A stretch of 64,000 bases of DNA from Candidatus Amarolinea dominans (GCA_016719785.1 JADJYJ010000006.1:1-64000), one strand, 5' to 3'; numbered from the stretch's first letter, positions 32,507 to 45,366 are shown. Notes: generated from the sequence alone by a model not told the origin. Translations and numbers: made by a program.

Positions 32507-34069
32507 TCAATCGGCGTGCCAGGCGCGGTGGACAAGCGGGCGCCGCGGCCGACGATGAATGCGGCCAGCCTGCCATATCCCCACGGCCGCGGTGCTGCCA
32601 AAGGCCAATGCGTACAACGCCAGGAAGGGCGCCGCGCCCAGGTTGTGGCGCAGCACGGCCACGACGACGGCCGTCAGCGCGTAGAGTGCCAGCACGATCT
32701 CACCCACGGTCGTCCAGTCGAGATGCAGCGCGTAGGCGCTGTCTGTCCACGCATCGGCCTGCTGCTTGACATGAAATTTGGGCGTGCGCTGAAAAGCGCC
32801 GCCGCGACCGGTCAGCCCTTCGATGGCGGCCTGCGTGCAGTTGAGCGTCAGGCCGATGCCCAACAGCATCAAGCCGGGAAAATAGGCGAAGCGACGTAAC
32901 CAGCCCCCGGACTGATCGGCGTAGAGATGACGCTGCGCCAGGGCGAAGAGCAGCGGCGGCCCCAGGCTGGCTAACCCGAACACCCCCAGCGTGGCCTGCG
33001 TGGTCTGACCCAGCCACAGCATCGGCAGCGACAAGAGCAGCACCAGCAGCATCAGGGGATGCACCAGGTAGCCGCTCAAATGCAGCAGACCCAGCAACCG
33101 TATTTTGTAGGAAAGCGAGGCCGGCTGTCCGCCGGGCGCGGTGAGGCTGGCGCCTTGCGCCACGCGCCGCCCCAACTTGCGCAGTGTCTGCACGGAGCCT
33201 TTGGCCCAGCGGAACTGTTGGCGCTTGAAGGCCAGCAGTTGCGGCGGCAGCTCCGCGGGCACGGCAATGTCGGGCCGGTAGACCCCGCGCCAGCCCTGCA
33301 ACTGAGCGCGGTAGCTCAGATCCAGGTCTTCGCACAGGGTGTCGGCCTGCCAACCGCCGGCCGCCTCGATGCAGGCGCGCCGCCAGATGCCGGCCGTGCC
33401 GTTGAAGCTGATGAACGCGCCGAGCTGTTGCCGCGCCGTTTGCTCGATGACGAAGTGACCGTCCAGCGCCAGCGCCTGCGCGCCCGTCAGGCCCGAATAA
33501 GTGGCGTTGAGATGCGCCCAGCGCGTTTGCACAAAGCCCAGGTGAGGATCGGCCAGCAGGAAGGGCAGCGTTCGTTTGAGAAAATCGGGGGTTGGCACAA
33601 AGTCGGCGTCGAAGATGGCGACAAAATCAGCCTCAGTCTGCTCCAGGCCCGCGGCCAGGGCGCCGGCCTTGTAACCGCGGCGATCGTCGCGGTGCAGATA
33701 TTCCACCTGCAGCCCGCGGGCCTGCAGGCGGCGCACCTCGGTCTGCAACAGAGACGTTGTGTCGTCGGTCGAGTCGTCCAGCACCTGGATGTGCAGCGCG
33801 TGATGCGGGTAGTCCAGGCTGGCCACGGCCGCCAGCAGCCGACGCCCGACATGCCGTTCATTGAAGATCGGCAGTTGTACCGTGACGGTCGGCCACGAAG
33901 CCGGGGCGGCCGGGGTTGGTTGCGTTCGCGCACGGCGCCCAAAAACCAGGCTGAAGAACAGCGCTTGCAGGCTGTAGAGCGACAGCCACACCACGGCGAC
34001 CGTGTACAGCACCGTGAGTCCGCGCACAAGAAAAACGGTCATGATGTCAATCAAACGAACCTCGGACAA
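32507..34069 (-). CDS. Cellulose-synthase-like family 2 glycosyltransferase (membrane)
   Basis: A 520-residue membrane glycosyltransferase. GT-A core: VTVQLPIFNERHVGRRLLAA, the first Asp in LHIQVLDDSTDDT, the DAD motif in AIFDADFVPTP, the catalytic Asp in LCEDLDLSYRAQL, and the Q-x-x-R-W motif in FKRQQFRWAKGSVQTLRK. One membrane helix precedes the GT core and about five follow it. It resembles bacterial cellulose/glucomannan synthases and would extend a beta-linked surface polysaccharide from a nucleotide sugar. The start lies next to an inverted-repeat element. Start at 34069 or 34042 (MTVFLVRGLTV) cannot be separated. Confidence 0.9.
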   Translation of the reverse strand: MSEVRLIDIMTVFLVRGLTVLYTVAVVWLSLYSLQALFFSLVFGRRARTQPTPAAPASWPTVTVQLPIFNERHVGRRLLAAVASLDYPHHALHIQVLDDSTDDTTSLLQTEVRRLQARGLQVEYLHRDDRRGYKAGALAAGLEQTEADFVAIFDADFVPTPDFLKRTLPFLLADPHLGFVQTRWAHLNATYSGLTGAQALALDGHFVIEQTARQQLGAFISFNGTAGIWRRACIEAAGGWQADTLCEDLDLSYRAQLQGWRGVYRPDIAVPAELPPQLLAFKRQQFRWAKGSVQTLRKLGRRVAQGASLTAPGGQPASLSYKIRLLGLLHLSGYLVHPLMLLVLLLSLPMLWLGQTTQATLGVFGLASLGPPLLFALAQRHLYADQSGGWLRRFAYFPGLMLLGIGLTLNCTQAAIEGLTGRGGAFQRTPKFHVKQQADAWTDSAYALHLDWTTVGEIVLALYALTAVVVAVLRHNLGAAPFLALYALAFGSTAAVGIWQAGRIHRRPRRPLVHRAWHAD

Positions 34070-34073
34070 GAAT

Positions 34074-34181
34074 AGACCTTATCGGGAATAAGCCGAGTTG
34101 TAGTCCGAGCCACAACCAGTAGTTTCTCTTGACGATTTGACTACTGCGTGTAGTGGCGCGCCGTTATTCCCGATAAGGTCT
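34074..34181. mobile_element. MITE-like element with 18-bp terminal inverted repeats
   Basis: Ends are exact inverted repeats: AGACCTTATCGGGAATAA (34074-34091) and TTATTCCCGATAAGGTCT (34164-34181). The 108-bp body has no gene and a second inner inverted repeat around CCAGTAGT/ACTACTG. Flanking AAT trinucleotides could be a short target duplication. No transposase is in the window. Confidence 0.65.
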
Positions 34182-34276
34182 AATAAGTGCGACGCACAAC
34201 TCATGCGTCGCACCCGGATGCAAAATTTGGATTCAGATAGCGAGACACGACCCCGTTGGTGGCGCCTCTGTTGACG

Positions 34277-34741
34277 TCACGCGAGACGCGAGCGGTTCCA
34301 CCAGGCAAACAACGTGCGCCAGCCCACGAGCATCGGCGCCACCATGCCGAACGTGACCAGGGCAAAGGTGGGAATGATCTCCCGCTGCAGCCAGGCCGAG
34401 CGGATGTAAAGGCCCAGGACACAGGCCGCAATCCAGACAATCAACGTTTGCATAGCCATGGGCAGCGGCTGCGTCAACAGGCCGGGCCGGTAAGCGCCCA
34501 GCAGCGGGGCCACCGCCAACCAGGCCACCAGGAACGGCGCCGCGGTCTCTACAATCGCCAGCAGCGGCAGCGGTTCTGCATGGGTGGCGCGTCCCCACGC
34601 CGCAAATAACAAGAACATCAAAACATCGCCCACAACCAGCGCAACCAGCAGGCTTCTCGCCGGCGCCGTCGCCGTCGCGCCCACCTTCGCTTGTCGTTCA
34701 ACCGCCGCCTGTTTCACAGATTCCCCTTCACCCTTCCTCAT
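34277..34741 (-). CDS. DUF3054 membrane protein
   Basis: A 154-residue protein with four membrane segments. The first has the family-like GDVLMFLLFAAWGRATHAEP with a GR-x-x-H pattern, then AIVETAAPFLVAWLAVAPLL. It ends FAWWNRSRLA. Function unknown; DUF3054 proteins are small integral membrane proteins. Start drawn at the ATG 34741; a GTG shortly inside (VKQAAVERQ) preceded by AAGGGGAA is a good alternative. A heptamer repeat array lies directly upstream. Confidence 0.8.
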   Translation of the reverse strand: MRKGEGESVKQAAVERQAKVGATATAPARSLLVALVVGDVLMFLLFAAWGRATHAEPLPLLAIVETAAPFLVAWLAVAPLLGAYRPGLLTQPLPMAMQTLIVWIAACVLGLYIRSAWLQREIIPTFALVTFGMVAPMLVGWRTLFAWWNRSRLA

Positions 34742-34746
34742 TCAGC

Positions 34747-34808
34747 ATTCACCCTTCATCCTTCATCCTTCACCCTTCACCCTTCACCCTTCACCCTTCA
34801 TCCTTCAT
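34747..34808. repeat. 7-bp tandem repeat (CACCCTT/CATCCTT)
   Basis: About nine 7-bp units upstream of the DUF3054 gene. On the gene's strand they read TGAAGGG/TGAAGGA, each containing an AAGG core that resembles a ribosome-binding site. Simple slipped-strand expansion is likely. Confidence 0.85.
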
Positions 34809-34888
34809 CATGTTACCACAGGCGTAGTCAAAACTCAAACCGGTGCAGTTCTGATGTTTTTCAGTCAGACGCCGATTTCAAGCGGCTG

Positions 34889-34897
34889 TGCTATAAT
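34889..34897 (+). promoter_or_regulatory. Extended -10 promoter of the Lhr-like helicase
   Basis: TGCTATAAT with no clear -35, 33 bp before the ATG at 34930. Confidence 0.6.
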
Positions 34898-34929
34898 GAC
34901 AGCCTCATTTTCTCACGCGGAGTAGTGTC

Positions 34930-38619
<3,690 letters not shown>

Positions 38620-39609
38620 AGAACGAAGGCGCATCCTTCCTGGCCGATATTCAGAGCGGACTGGGCCTGGCAGCCACGGCTGTGCAAGGCGCGCTGGTTG
38701 AACTGGCGCTGGCCGGCCTGGTGACGAATGACACCCTGGCCGCGCTGCATGTGCTGCAACAGTTCAGCGTGCCCGGCGCGGCCCCATCTGCCCCCGTCAG
38801 CGCGCTGGAGGCGGAGTTGGCCGCACGCCTGGGGCCGCGTCCCGTCATGCTGGGTCAGCGGCCCGGCGTTGGCGCCCTGCGCCGGGCGCGTCAGCAGGTG
38901 GAACAACGCCTGCGCCGTGAGGAAGATGCCTCCGCCTGGCCGGGCCGCTGGGTGATCGTGCAGCGGGCCGCGCTGCTCGGCCCACCGTTGACCGATGAAG
39001 CCCGCGCCGAACGCCTGACGCGCCTGGTGCTGGCGCGCGAGGGCGTCATCCTGCGCGAACGGCTGGAGCGACCGGAGGCGGCCGGCGTCTGGGCGCTCAT
39101 CTACCCGGTGCTGCAGCGCCTGGAACTGCGCGGGGAGGTGCGCCGCGGCTACTTCGTCAGCGGCCTGGCGGGCATCCAATATGCGCAGCCAGACGCGGTC
39201 GAAATGCTGCGCGCGGCCGCGGCGACGCCTGACGAGGCATTGATCGTGATCAGCGCCAGCGACCCGGCCAATGTGTGGAGCGGTGAAACGGGCGACGAGG
39301 CCTGGCGGATTGCGCAACTGCCTTCGACTCACCTGGTGTTGAGCGGCGGTCGCCCTGTGCTGGCGGCCGAGGACAGCGGCGAGCGTCTGCGCCCGGCCGC
39401 GGACGTTGACCCGGAACTTGTGCGCCGCGCGATCGCCGCGTATTTGGCGCGGCCCTTTGCCCCGCGGCGGCTGCAGGTCAACCTGTGGGACGGCGCGCCG
39501 ATTCTGGGCAGCGCGGGGCAGCCCATCCTGCAGGCGCTCGGCTTTCAGCGGTTACCCGCGGGTATGGAGTGGTGGGCCGGGCGCGTGCCCTGAGATCGCT
39601 GAACAAATT

Positions 39610-41025
39610 ATGATCGAATTTATTCGCACGTTCTTTCGGGCCAATCAGATCATCATTCTGTCCATCTACGGACAGGTGTTTTTTGTGTTGGGGCTGGCCA
39701 TCGCCCTGCAATCGTGGCGCCACAGTCGCCTGCGCCTGGCGCGTAGTCTCAACTGGTTGGCCGCGTTTGGAATAACCCATGCGTTGGTGGAATGGGGAGA
39801 CGTGTTCATCCCCATCCAGGCCGGCTACCTGTCGGCGCCCATCGTCGAATTGCTGCACAGTGTTCATGTCATTCTCCTGGCGTTCTCCTTTGTTTGTCTC
39901 TTTCAGTTTGGCGCCGAAGCGCTGCGCCCCTTGCCGGGACGCCGGCGTTGGTTACGCGCCGTGCCCGCCATCGCCTTCGGGCTGTGGCTGCTGTGGAACT
40001 GGGGGCCTGGGCCGCTGTTGACGCCGGATATCCGGTCGTGGTTCAACCTGGCCAACATCCTGGCCCGCTACGGCATTGGATTTCCGGCGGCCTTGCTGGC
40101 TGCATTCGGCCTGTGGCGCCAGTCACGCGACATGGAAGCCAACCTGCACATGCCGCACCTGCAGCGCACCCTGCGCCTCGCGGCCCTGGCCCTCGTTGGC
40201 TACAGCGTGTTTGGCGGCTTGGTGACGCCGCGCGCCGATTTTCTGCTGGCTGCCTGGTTGAACACAGAACGCATGGAACAACTACTGATCGTTCCGGTTC
40301 CTCTCGTGCGCAGTCTGCTCGGCTTGATCCTCACCGTCTCGATTATCCGCTCCCTGGAAGTCTTTCGTGTCGAGCTTGACCGGCGTCTGAGCAGCATGGA
40401 AGAAGAGCAGGTGCTGACCACCGAACGTGAACGCATCGGCCGTGAACTGCACGACGGAACGCTGCAAACCATCTACGCCGCGGGGCTGCTGCTGCAAGCG
40501 GTTGAACGTGAGGTTACCCTGCATGACGGCGCGCCAACCGCGGCACACCTGCAGCAGAGTATGCAACTGCTCAACCAGGCCATCGCCGATATTCGCAGCT
40601 ACATTGGTGCCTTGCGCAGCCAACCGACCGGTGTCAGCCTGGCGGCCGCCCTGCATGACCTGGCCGGCCATCACCACCTGCGTTCCCTGGGCGACCTGGA
40701 GGTCAAGCTGGATTTGCCGGATGAGCCACCCCTGGCGCCGGTGCATCTGGGGCACCTGCTGGCCATTGTCAATGAGGCGCTGAGCAATGTGGCCCGCCAC
40801 GCACAGGCCACACGCGTGCAACTGAGCGCCGCGGTGGTTGAGCAACAACTGCATCTGCAAATCAGCGACAACGGACATGGCCTTTCACCTGATTACGTTG
40901 TGGGGTATGGTTTGCGCAACATGCAGGATCGCGCCCGCCTGCTTGGCGGCTCCATGCAGATCGAATCGCACGGTAGGGGCATGACCATTCGGGTGACAGT
41001 GCCCTGGGATGAACAGACAAGGTGA
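39610..41025 (+). CDS. NarL-type sensor histidine kinase
   Basis: A 471-residue membrane kinase. The N-terminal half has about seven membrane segments (IILSIYGQVFFVLGLAIAL, VHVILLAFSFVCLFQF). A linker with a coiled segment (ELDRRLSSMEEEQVLTTE) leads to a HisKA_3 dimerisation domain with the phosphoacceptor His in RERIGRELHDGTLQTIYAAG. HATPase_c follows (IVNEALSNVARHA, ISDNGHGLSP, GYGLRNMQDRARLLGGS). The ATG at 39610 replaces an upstream in-frame start inside the helicase gene. Pairs with the LuxR-type regulator 86 bp downstream. The signal is unknown. Confidence 0.9.
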   Translation: MIEFIRTFFRANQIIILSIYGQVFFVLGLAIALQSWRHSRLRLARSLNWLAAFGITHALVEWGDVFIPIQAGYLSAPIVELLHSVHVILLAFSFVCLFQFGAEALRPLPGRRRWLRAVPAIAFGLWLLWNWGPGPLLTPDIRSWFNLANILARYGIGFPAALLAAFGLWRQSRDMEANLHMPHLQRTLRLAALALVGYSVFGGLVTPRADFLLAAWLNTERMEQLLIVPVPLVRSLLGLILTVSIIRSLEVFRVELDRRLSSMEEEQVLTTERERIGRELHDGTLQTIYAAGLLLQAVEREVTLHDGAPTAAHLQQSMQLLNQAIADIRSYIGALRSQPTGVSLAAALHDLAGHHHLRSLGDLEVKLDLPDEPPLAPVHLGHLLAIVNEALSNVARHAQATRVQLSAAVVEQQLHLQISDNGHGLSPDYVVGYGLRNMQDRARLLGGSMQIESHGRGMTIRVTVPWDEQTR

Positions 41026-41089
41026 CCGGGATGAACAGACAAGGTGACCGGGATGAACAGACAAGGTGACCGGGATGAACAGACAAGGC
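41006..41089. repeat. 22-bp tandem repeat at the end of the kinase gene
   Basis: Copies start at 41006, 41028, 41050 and 41072 (the fourth partial): GGGATGAACAGACAAGGTGA + CC. The kinase TGA lies in the first copy, so the repeat is made of its last five codons plus downstream DNA. Each copy holds GGTGA and ATG, giving tiny false reading frames on the minus strand. Confidence 0.92.
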
Positions 41090-41111
41090 AAAAAAATAAC
41101 AGGCGGGCAGC

Positions 41112-41771
41112 ATGACACGTCACTTGCGCTTACTGTTGGTGGATGATCATCACATCGTGCGCTTAGGTTTGCGTGCCTTGCTCGGCGCGGAACCCGATCT
41201 GGAAGTCGTGGGTGAAGCCGGCGCCGCGGCGCAGGCGATTGAACTGGCCGAGCGCCTGCGCCCCGACATCATTCTGATGGATGTGCGCCTGCCCGATCAA
41301 AGCGGCATCAGCGCGTGCCAACGCATCCGGAGCCTGTGGCCGGAGATCCAGGTCCTGATTTTGACCTCATTCGCCGATGAGGCGCTGGTGCTCGAAGCCA
41401 TCAATGCCGGCGCGGCGGGCTATGTGCTCAAACAAGTGGGGAGCGATGACCTGGTGCGGGCCGTGCGCGCCATTGGGCAAGGCGACGCGGTGCTGGACCC
41501 CACGATTACCCGGAAGGTGCTCAACCGCGTGCGGTTGGCCGAACGCGAGGCGCAGTTGACCGCCTTTCGCGACCTGTCCGAGCGTGAAGTGCAGGTGTTG
41601 GCGCAGCTAACCGAGGGCAAGACGAATGCTGAAATCGCGGCGGTGTTGATGCTGAGCGAGAAGACCGTGCGCAACCATGTCAGCGCGATCTTCGAGAAAC
41701 TGGGGCTGACCAATCGCATCGAGGCGGCCACCTATGCGGTGCGTCACCACATCGAACGCTACACAAAATAA
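41112..41771 (+). CDS. NarL/LuxR-type response regulator
   Basis: A 219-residue regulator. Receiver domain: LRLLLVDDHHIVRLGLRALL, phosphoacceptor Asp in DIILMDVRLPDQSGIS, Thr/Ser in VLILTSFADE and Lys in GYVLKQVGSDDLVRAV. LuxR-type HTH: LSEREVQVLAQLTEGKTNAE then MLSEKTVRNHVSAIFEKLG. Partner of the membrane kinase just upstream. Target genes are not evident from the sequence. Confidence 0.95.
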   Translation: MTRHLRLLLVDDHHIVRLGLRALLGAEPDLEVVGEAGAAAQAIELAERLRPDIILMDVRLPDQSGISACQRIRSLWPEIQVLILTSFADEALVLEAINAGAAGYVLKQVGSDDLVRAVRAIGQGDAVLDPTITRKVLNRVRLAEREAQLTAFRDLSEREVQVLAQLTEGKTNAEIAAVLMLSEKTVRNHVSAIFEKLGLTNRIEAATYAVRHHIERYTK

Positions 41772-41841
41772 ACCGTTTGGCCCGCTCGCGGATGGCGGAC
41801 CAAACGGCAGATTATCCGGGGAGCCTTAGCGGTCGCTGGTG

Positions 41842-42183
41842 CTATTCACCTGCCAGCCCCTGGAAAATGGGCGGGAAGGTGAGCAGAAAACCGACGCCGA
41901 TCAAAACGAGCGTGGTGGTGAAAATCCGCTGCCAGGCTGGATTCTTGTCCTTCCACATGTTGTTGAGGACAAACCATGAGATGAGCCAGACTGCCACACC
42001 GACGAGGGTCTTGCCCGTCAGCGGGCCGGCCGGATTGTACCAGTTCAGCGCGTTCTTCAGTCCGGCGCTCAATTCGGCGCCCGTGGTCAGGAGACCGATG
42101 ACGAGATTACCAATACCGGCGGCGATCAAGGCCGCGGCTGCCGGACCATTCGGAACTTTGTTTGTCATTGCTTGCGTTGCCAT
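41842..42183 (-). CDS. Small membrane protein (three helices)
   Basis: A 113-residue protein with three hydrophobic segments (AAALIAAGIGNLVIGLLT, LTGKTLVGVAVWLISWFVL, IFTTTLVLIGVGFLLTF). I do not recognise a family. GGAG 8 nt before ATG 42183 supports the start. It lies in tandem with the next membrane protein (42215-42745), 31 bp apart, and probably forms a complex with it. Confidence 0.7.
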   Translation of the reverse strand: MATQAMTNKVPNGPAAAALIAAGIGNLVIGLLTTGAELSAGLKNALNWYNPAGPLTGKTLVGVAVWLISWFVLNNMWKDKNPAWQRIFTTTLVLIGVGFLLTFPPIFQGLAGE

Positions 42184-42214
42184 GTGATTCACTCCCTATA
42201 TTGTGAGTAGTTTT

Positions 42215-42745
42215 CTAAAGAATGGGGGCAGCCTTGGTAATCAGGGCGCCAAAGAGACCGGCGATCGCGGCGGCGATGAAGGCCAACATGAAAATCAGCA
42301 TGACGAAGCGGCGCAGACGATCATCCTCGGCCAGTTGGGCGCCGTATTTCCAGACGATGAAGGCCACGGCGGTTGCCAGGATCGGTGCAAACCAGGCGAC
42401 ATGCTCCTTCCATTCCATGCCAAACCCATGCCAGGCCTTCAGGCTGTCGCTGGCCAGCAAGAAATAGCGTGGATAATCGGCCAGGTTAGCGCCCTCAGGC
42501 GGTTTGGCGCGATACCAGGGATAAACGACGAAGGTGCCGGTGATGACCGTGGCCCAGGCCACCAGCGCCATACCCCAGGCGCCCAGATCAAGGCGACGCA
42601 TGCGCTCACGAATACCCTGCGCTGTCACCAGTTCTGGTCGCAAGCTGTACAGTCCGGCCATCCCGCCGGCAAACGCCAGTAGGAACAGACCACCCAACCC
42701 GATACCGTGGACCAAAGCCCACAACTCTCGACCCGTCAGAGACAT
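42215..42745 (-). CDS. Membrane protein, five helices with conserved-looking histidines
   Basis: A 176-residue membrane protein: SLTGRELWALVHGIGLGGLF with His14, TVITGTFVVYPWYRAK, AWHGFGMEWKEHVAWFAPIL with two His, FVMLIFMLAFIAAAIAGLFG. Placement of histidines at helix ends could bind heme b, as in cytochrome b-type or DUF2231-like proteins, but this is inference. It is upstream of the 113-residue membrane protein. Start at 42745. Function unknown. Confidence 0.72.
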   Translation of the reverse strand: MSLTGRELWALVHGIGLGGLFLLAFAGGMAGLYSLRPELVTAQGIRERMRRLDLGAWGMALVAWATVITGTFVVYPWYRAKPPEGANLADYPRYFLLASDSLKAWHGFGMEWKEHVAWFAPILATAVAFIVWKYGAQLAEDDRLRRFVMLIFMLAFIAAAIAGLFGALITKAAPIL

Positions 42746-42950
42746 AAGAAAGAATCCTCCATCCTCGATCATTCGGTAGGGGAATTTCTGGCTCAACGTA
42801 CAGGGCAATTATCGTTGGCAGCCGATTCGTTTTCCAGGGGCAGATGACCCATTTTTCAGGGGACATAGACGCGATCCCGTCAAATGGCGCACGGCGTTGC
42901 GCTCGCAACAGGGTCAAGGGCGCGCCACATGTGGAGCACCTGTCTGCTAC

Positions 42951-42980
42951 TTGGCTTGAATGACAGTTTTGGGATATAAT
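42951..42980 (+). promoter_or_regulatory. Promoter of the nucleoside/phosphonate transporter operon
   Basis: TTGGCT (42951-42956), 18-bp spacer, TATAAT (42975-42980). The first permease starts at 43084. Confidence 0.6.
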
Positions 42981-43083
42981 GAATTCATTGTAATCCTGCC
43001 CCCTCGTGCTGATTCCTCCCATGAGCACGCCGCTTGCTGTTCTCATCTATTGTTCCAGATCATTCCGACCGGGAAGGAGCATT

Positions 43084-44223
43084 ATGACCAGATCGAGTCC
43101 CTCCGTCTTCAATCCACGTCCTCTGCTGCGTGCATTGGCAATTCCTGCCCTTGCCCTTGTGTTAGCCCTGGCATTAGGCGCCATTCTCATGCTGTTGTTT
43201 GGCGACGATCCGCTCAAGGCCTACAAAGGCCTCTTCGATGGGGCTTTTGGGACCGGACGCGCCTGGGCCACCACGGTGCGCAAGATGACGCCCGCGATCC
43301 TGACCGGCCTCTCGGTGGCGGTCGCGTTCAAGGCTGGACTTTTCAACATCGGCGCCTCCGGCCAATTCATCATCGGCACCGTCTGCTCGGTCGCCATCGG
43401 CATCAACTTCCCCGACATGCCGGCCATCATCCATATCCCGCTGGCCCTGCTCGCCGGAATTGCGGGTGGCATGATTTGGGGCGCCATTCCCGGTCTGCTC
43501 AAAGTCTACACCGGCGCGCACGAGGTGATCACCACGATCATGCTCAACTACATCGCCAGCCTGCTTGCCGGCTGGACGGTCTATGCGGGCGGCACGCAAG
43601 GTCAAACGCCCGGCCCGCTGTGGGACCGCACGGCCGGACCGATTTCTGAGACAGCCGATGTGGTGGCCAGCGCCCGAATTCCCTGGATCTTCGGCCCGCC
43701 CTACCGGGTACACTGGGGCGTACTGATTGCCATTTTGGCTGCCGTCCTCATCTGGTGGCTGCTCTACAAAACCACGATTGGCTTCGAGATTCGCACCGTG
43801 GGCGCCAACAGCAAGGCGGCGCGCTATGCCGGCATTCGCGTGGGTTGGACGGTGGTCCTCACGATCATGATCGCCGGCGGTCTGGCCGGGCTGGCCGGCG
43901 GCATCGAAACCCTGGGCCTCAATCACAAATTTGCTCCTGAATTTGGCGGGTCCGTCGGGTTCGACGGCATCACCGTGGCCCTGCTGGGGCAGACCCATCC
44001 CTTAGGTGTCGTCCTGGCCGCGTTCCTGTTTGGTGCGCTCGATGCCGGCGCGGCCAACATGCAATTTCAATCGGGCGTCGCGGCTGACATCATCCAGGTG
44101 ATCCAGGGCCTCATTCTGGCCTTCGTGGCCGCACCCACGATCATCCGTTCCATCTTCCGCATCGGCAAGACAGCCGATGAGGTCGAACAACGCAATCTCA
44201 GTTCCAGTTGGGGACGTTCCTAA
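43084..44223 (+). CDS. BMP-type (nucleoside) ABC transporter permease 1
   Basis: A 379-residue permease of the BMP/YufP group, eight or more helices (PALALVLALALGAILMLLFG, ILTGLSVAVAFKAGLFNIG, EVITTIMLNYIASLLAGW, GFDGITVALLGQTHPLGVVL). The FKAGLFNIGASGQF and GVAADIIQVIQGLIL stretches are family marks. Forms the membrane channel with the second permease for uptake of nucleosides or related molecules. GGAAGGAGC precedes the ATG at 43084; the open frame begins further upstream without a better start. Confidence 0.92.
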   Translation: MTRSSPSVFNPRPLLRALAIPALALVLALALGAILMLLFGDDPLKAYKGLFDGAFGTGRAWATTVRKMTPAILTGLSVAVAFKAGLFNIGASGQFIIGTVCSVAIGINFPDMPAIIHIPLALLAGIAGGMIWGAIPGLLKVYTGAHEVITTIMLNYIASLLAGWTVYAGGTQGQTPGPLWDRTAGPISETADVVASARIPWIFGPPYRVHWGVLIAILAAVLIWWLLYKTTIGFEIRTVGANSKAARYAGIRVGWTVVLTIMIAGGLAGLAGGIETLGLNHKFAPEFGGSVGFDGITVALLGQTHPLGVVLAAFLFGALDAGAANMQFQSGVAADIIQVIQGLILAFVAAPTIIRSIFRIGKTADEVEQRNLSSSWGRS

Positions 44224-44227
44224 GCGT

Positions 44228-44265
44228 GGGGGTTGGGGGGGGTGGTGGGGGGTTTTTTTTTGGGG
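44228..44265. other. G-rich tract with G-quadruplex potential
   Basis: Runs of 5, 8, 6 and 4 G on the plus strand split by TT, TGGT and a T9 run, between the two permease genes. Homopolymers like these are prone to length errors in sequencing. Confidence 0.7.
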
Positions 44266-44313
44266 CGAGCCAAGAGCCAGCAAAACTGGTTCTTGCATGG
44301 ATGGAGGAGACAC

Positions 44314-45366
44314 ATGTCCACGAATCGAATCTGGAAGACCACGTCCATCATCTCCATGGCACTAGCCGTGCTGCTCGTGGTGATGGTCATCCTGGTCAAC
44401 ACGACCGGACTAAAAAGTGCAACCTGGCTGCGCGTGCTATTTGGCATCAGCGCCCTCAACTTCACCCTGCGTGCGGCCGTTCCCCTGATCCTCGGCGCAC
44501 TCAGCGGCATTCTGTGCGAACGATCGGGCATCATCAACATCGGCATCGAAGGCATGATGCTGGCCGGCGCCTTTGCCGGTTTTGTGGCCAAGGTCGCGAC
44601 CAACCACTGGCCATTGCTGCTCAGCCTTCTCTTTGGCGTCGTGATCGCCCTGGCCGTGGGCGGGCTCATGGGCCTGCTGCATGCCACCCTGTCTACCCGT
44701 TTCAAGATGGACCAGATTATCTCCGGCACGGTCATGATCATTCTGGCTACCGGCTTTTCTTCGTATCTGTTCGACCGCAACGCGATTGCGGAGGGCAAGT
44801 TCTCTGCCGTACACATTCCGTTCCTGGCCGATATTCCTGTGATTGGGCCGGTGCTGTTCAAGAATCCACCGATTACGTTTCTGACCTTGATCCTGGTCTT
44901 CGTCGTTCACTACGCGCTTTTCTACACGCGCTGGGGTTTGCGCACACGCGCCGTGGGTGAGCATCCCCGTGCCGCGGACACCGTGGGCATCAACGTCAAC
45001 CGCTACCGCTATGTCAACACCGTCATTGGCGGCATGTTGGCGGGCCTTGCGGGTGGGTTCCTGGTGCTGGAGGCCGTGGGTCAGTTTCAGGAAGGCATGA
45101 CCGCCGGTCGCGGCTTCATCTCGCTGGCCGCCATGATCTTTGGCAACTGGAACCCCTTCGGCGCGCTGGGCGCAGCCATCCTGTTCGGCTATACTCAGGC
45201 CCTGCAAAACGAGCTGCTGTTGGCCGGCGTCACCACGGTCCCGCGCCAGTTTATCAGTATGTTGCCATACGTGGTCACCATCATCGCCGTATCTGGCTTT
45301 GTCGGCCGGGTGCGACCCCCCGCGGCCGAGGGCAAGGTCTACGAAACAGAAGGTGGGAAGGACTAA
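44314..45366 (+). CDS. BMP-type (nucleoside) ABC transporter permease 2
   Basis: A 350-residue permease of the YufQ group: LSGILCERSGIINIGIEGMM, LAVGGLMGLLHATLSTRFK and IISGTVMIILATGFSSYLF, then AGLAGGFLVLEAVGQFQEGM and GRGFISLAAMIFGNWNPFGA. GGAGGA precedes the ATG at 44314 by 6 nt. Second half of the channel with permease 1. The next gene, an ATPase, starts 12 bp after its stop. Confidence 0.94.
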   Translation: MSTNRIWKTTSIISMALAVLLVVMVILVNTTGLKSATWLRVLFGISALNFTLRAAVPLILGALSGILCERSGIINIGIEGMMLAGAFAGFVAKVATNHWPLLLSLLFGVVIALAVGGLMGLLHATLSTRFKMDQIISGTVMIILATGFSSYLFDRNAIAEGKFSAVHIPFLADIPVIGPVLFKNPPITFLTLILVFVVHYALFYTRWGLRTRAVGEHPRAADTVGINVNRYRYVNTVIGGMLAGLAGGFLVLEAVGQFQEGMTAGRGFISLAAMIFGNWNPFGALGAAILFGYTQALQNELLLAGVTTVPRQFISMLPYVVTIIAVSGFVGRVRPPAAEGKVYETEGGKD

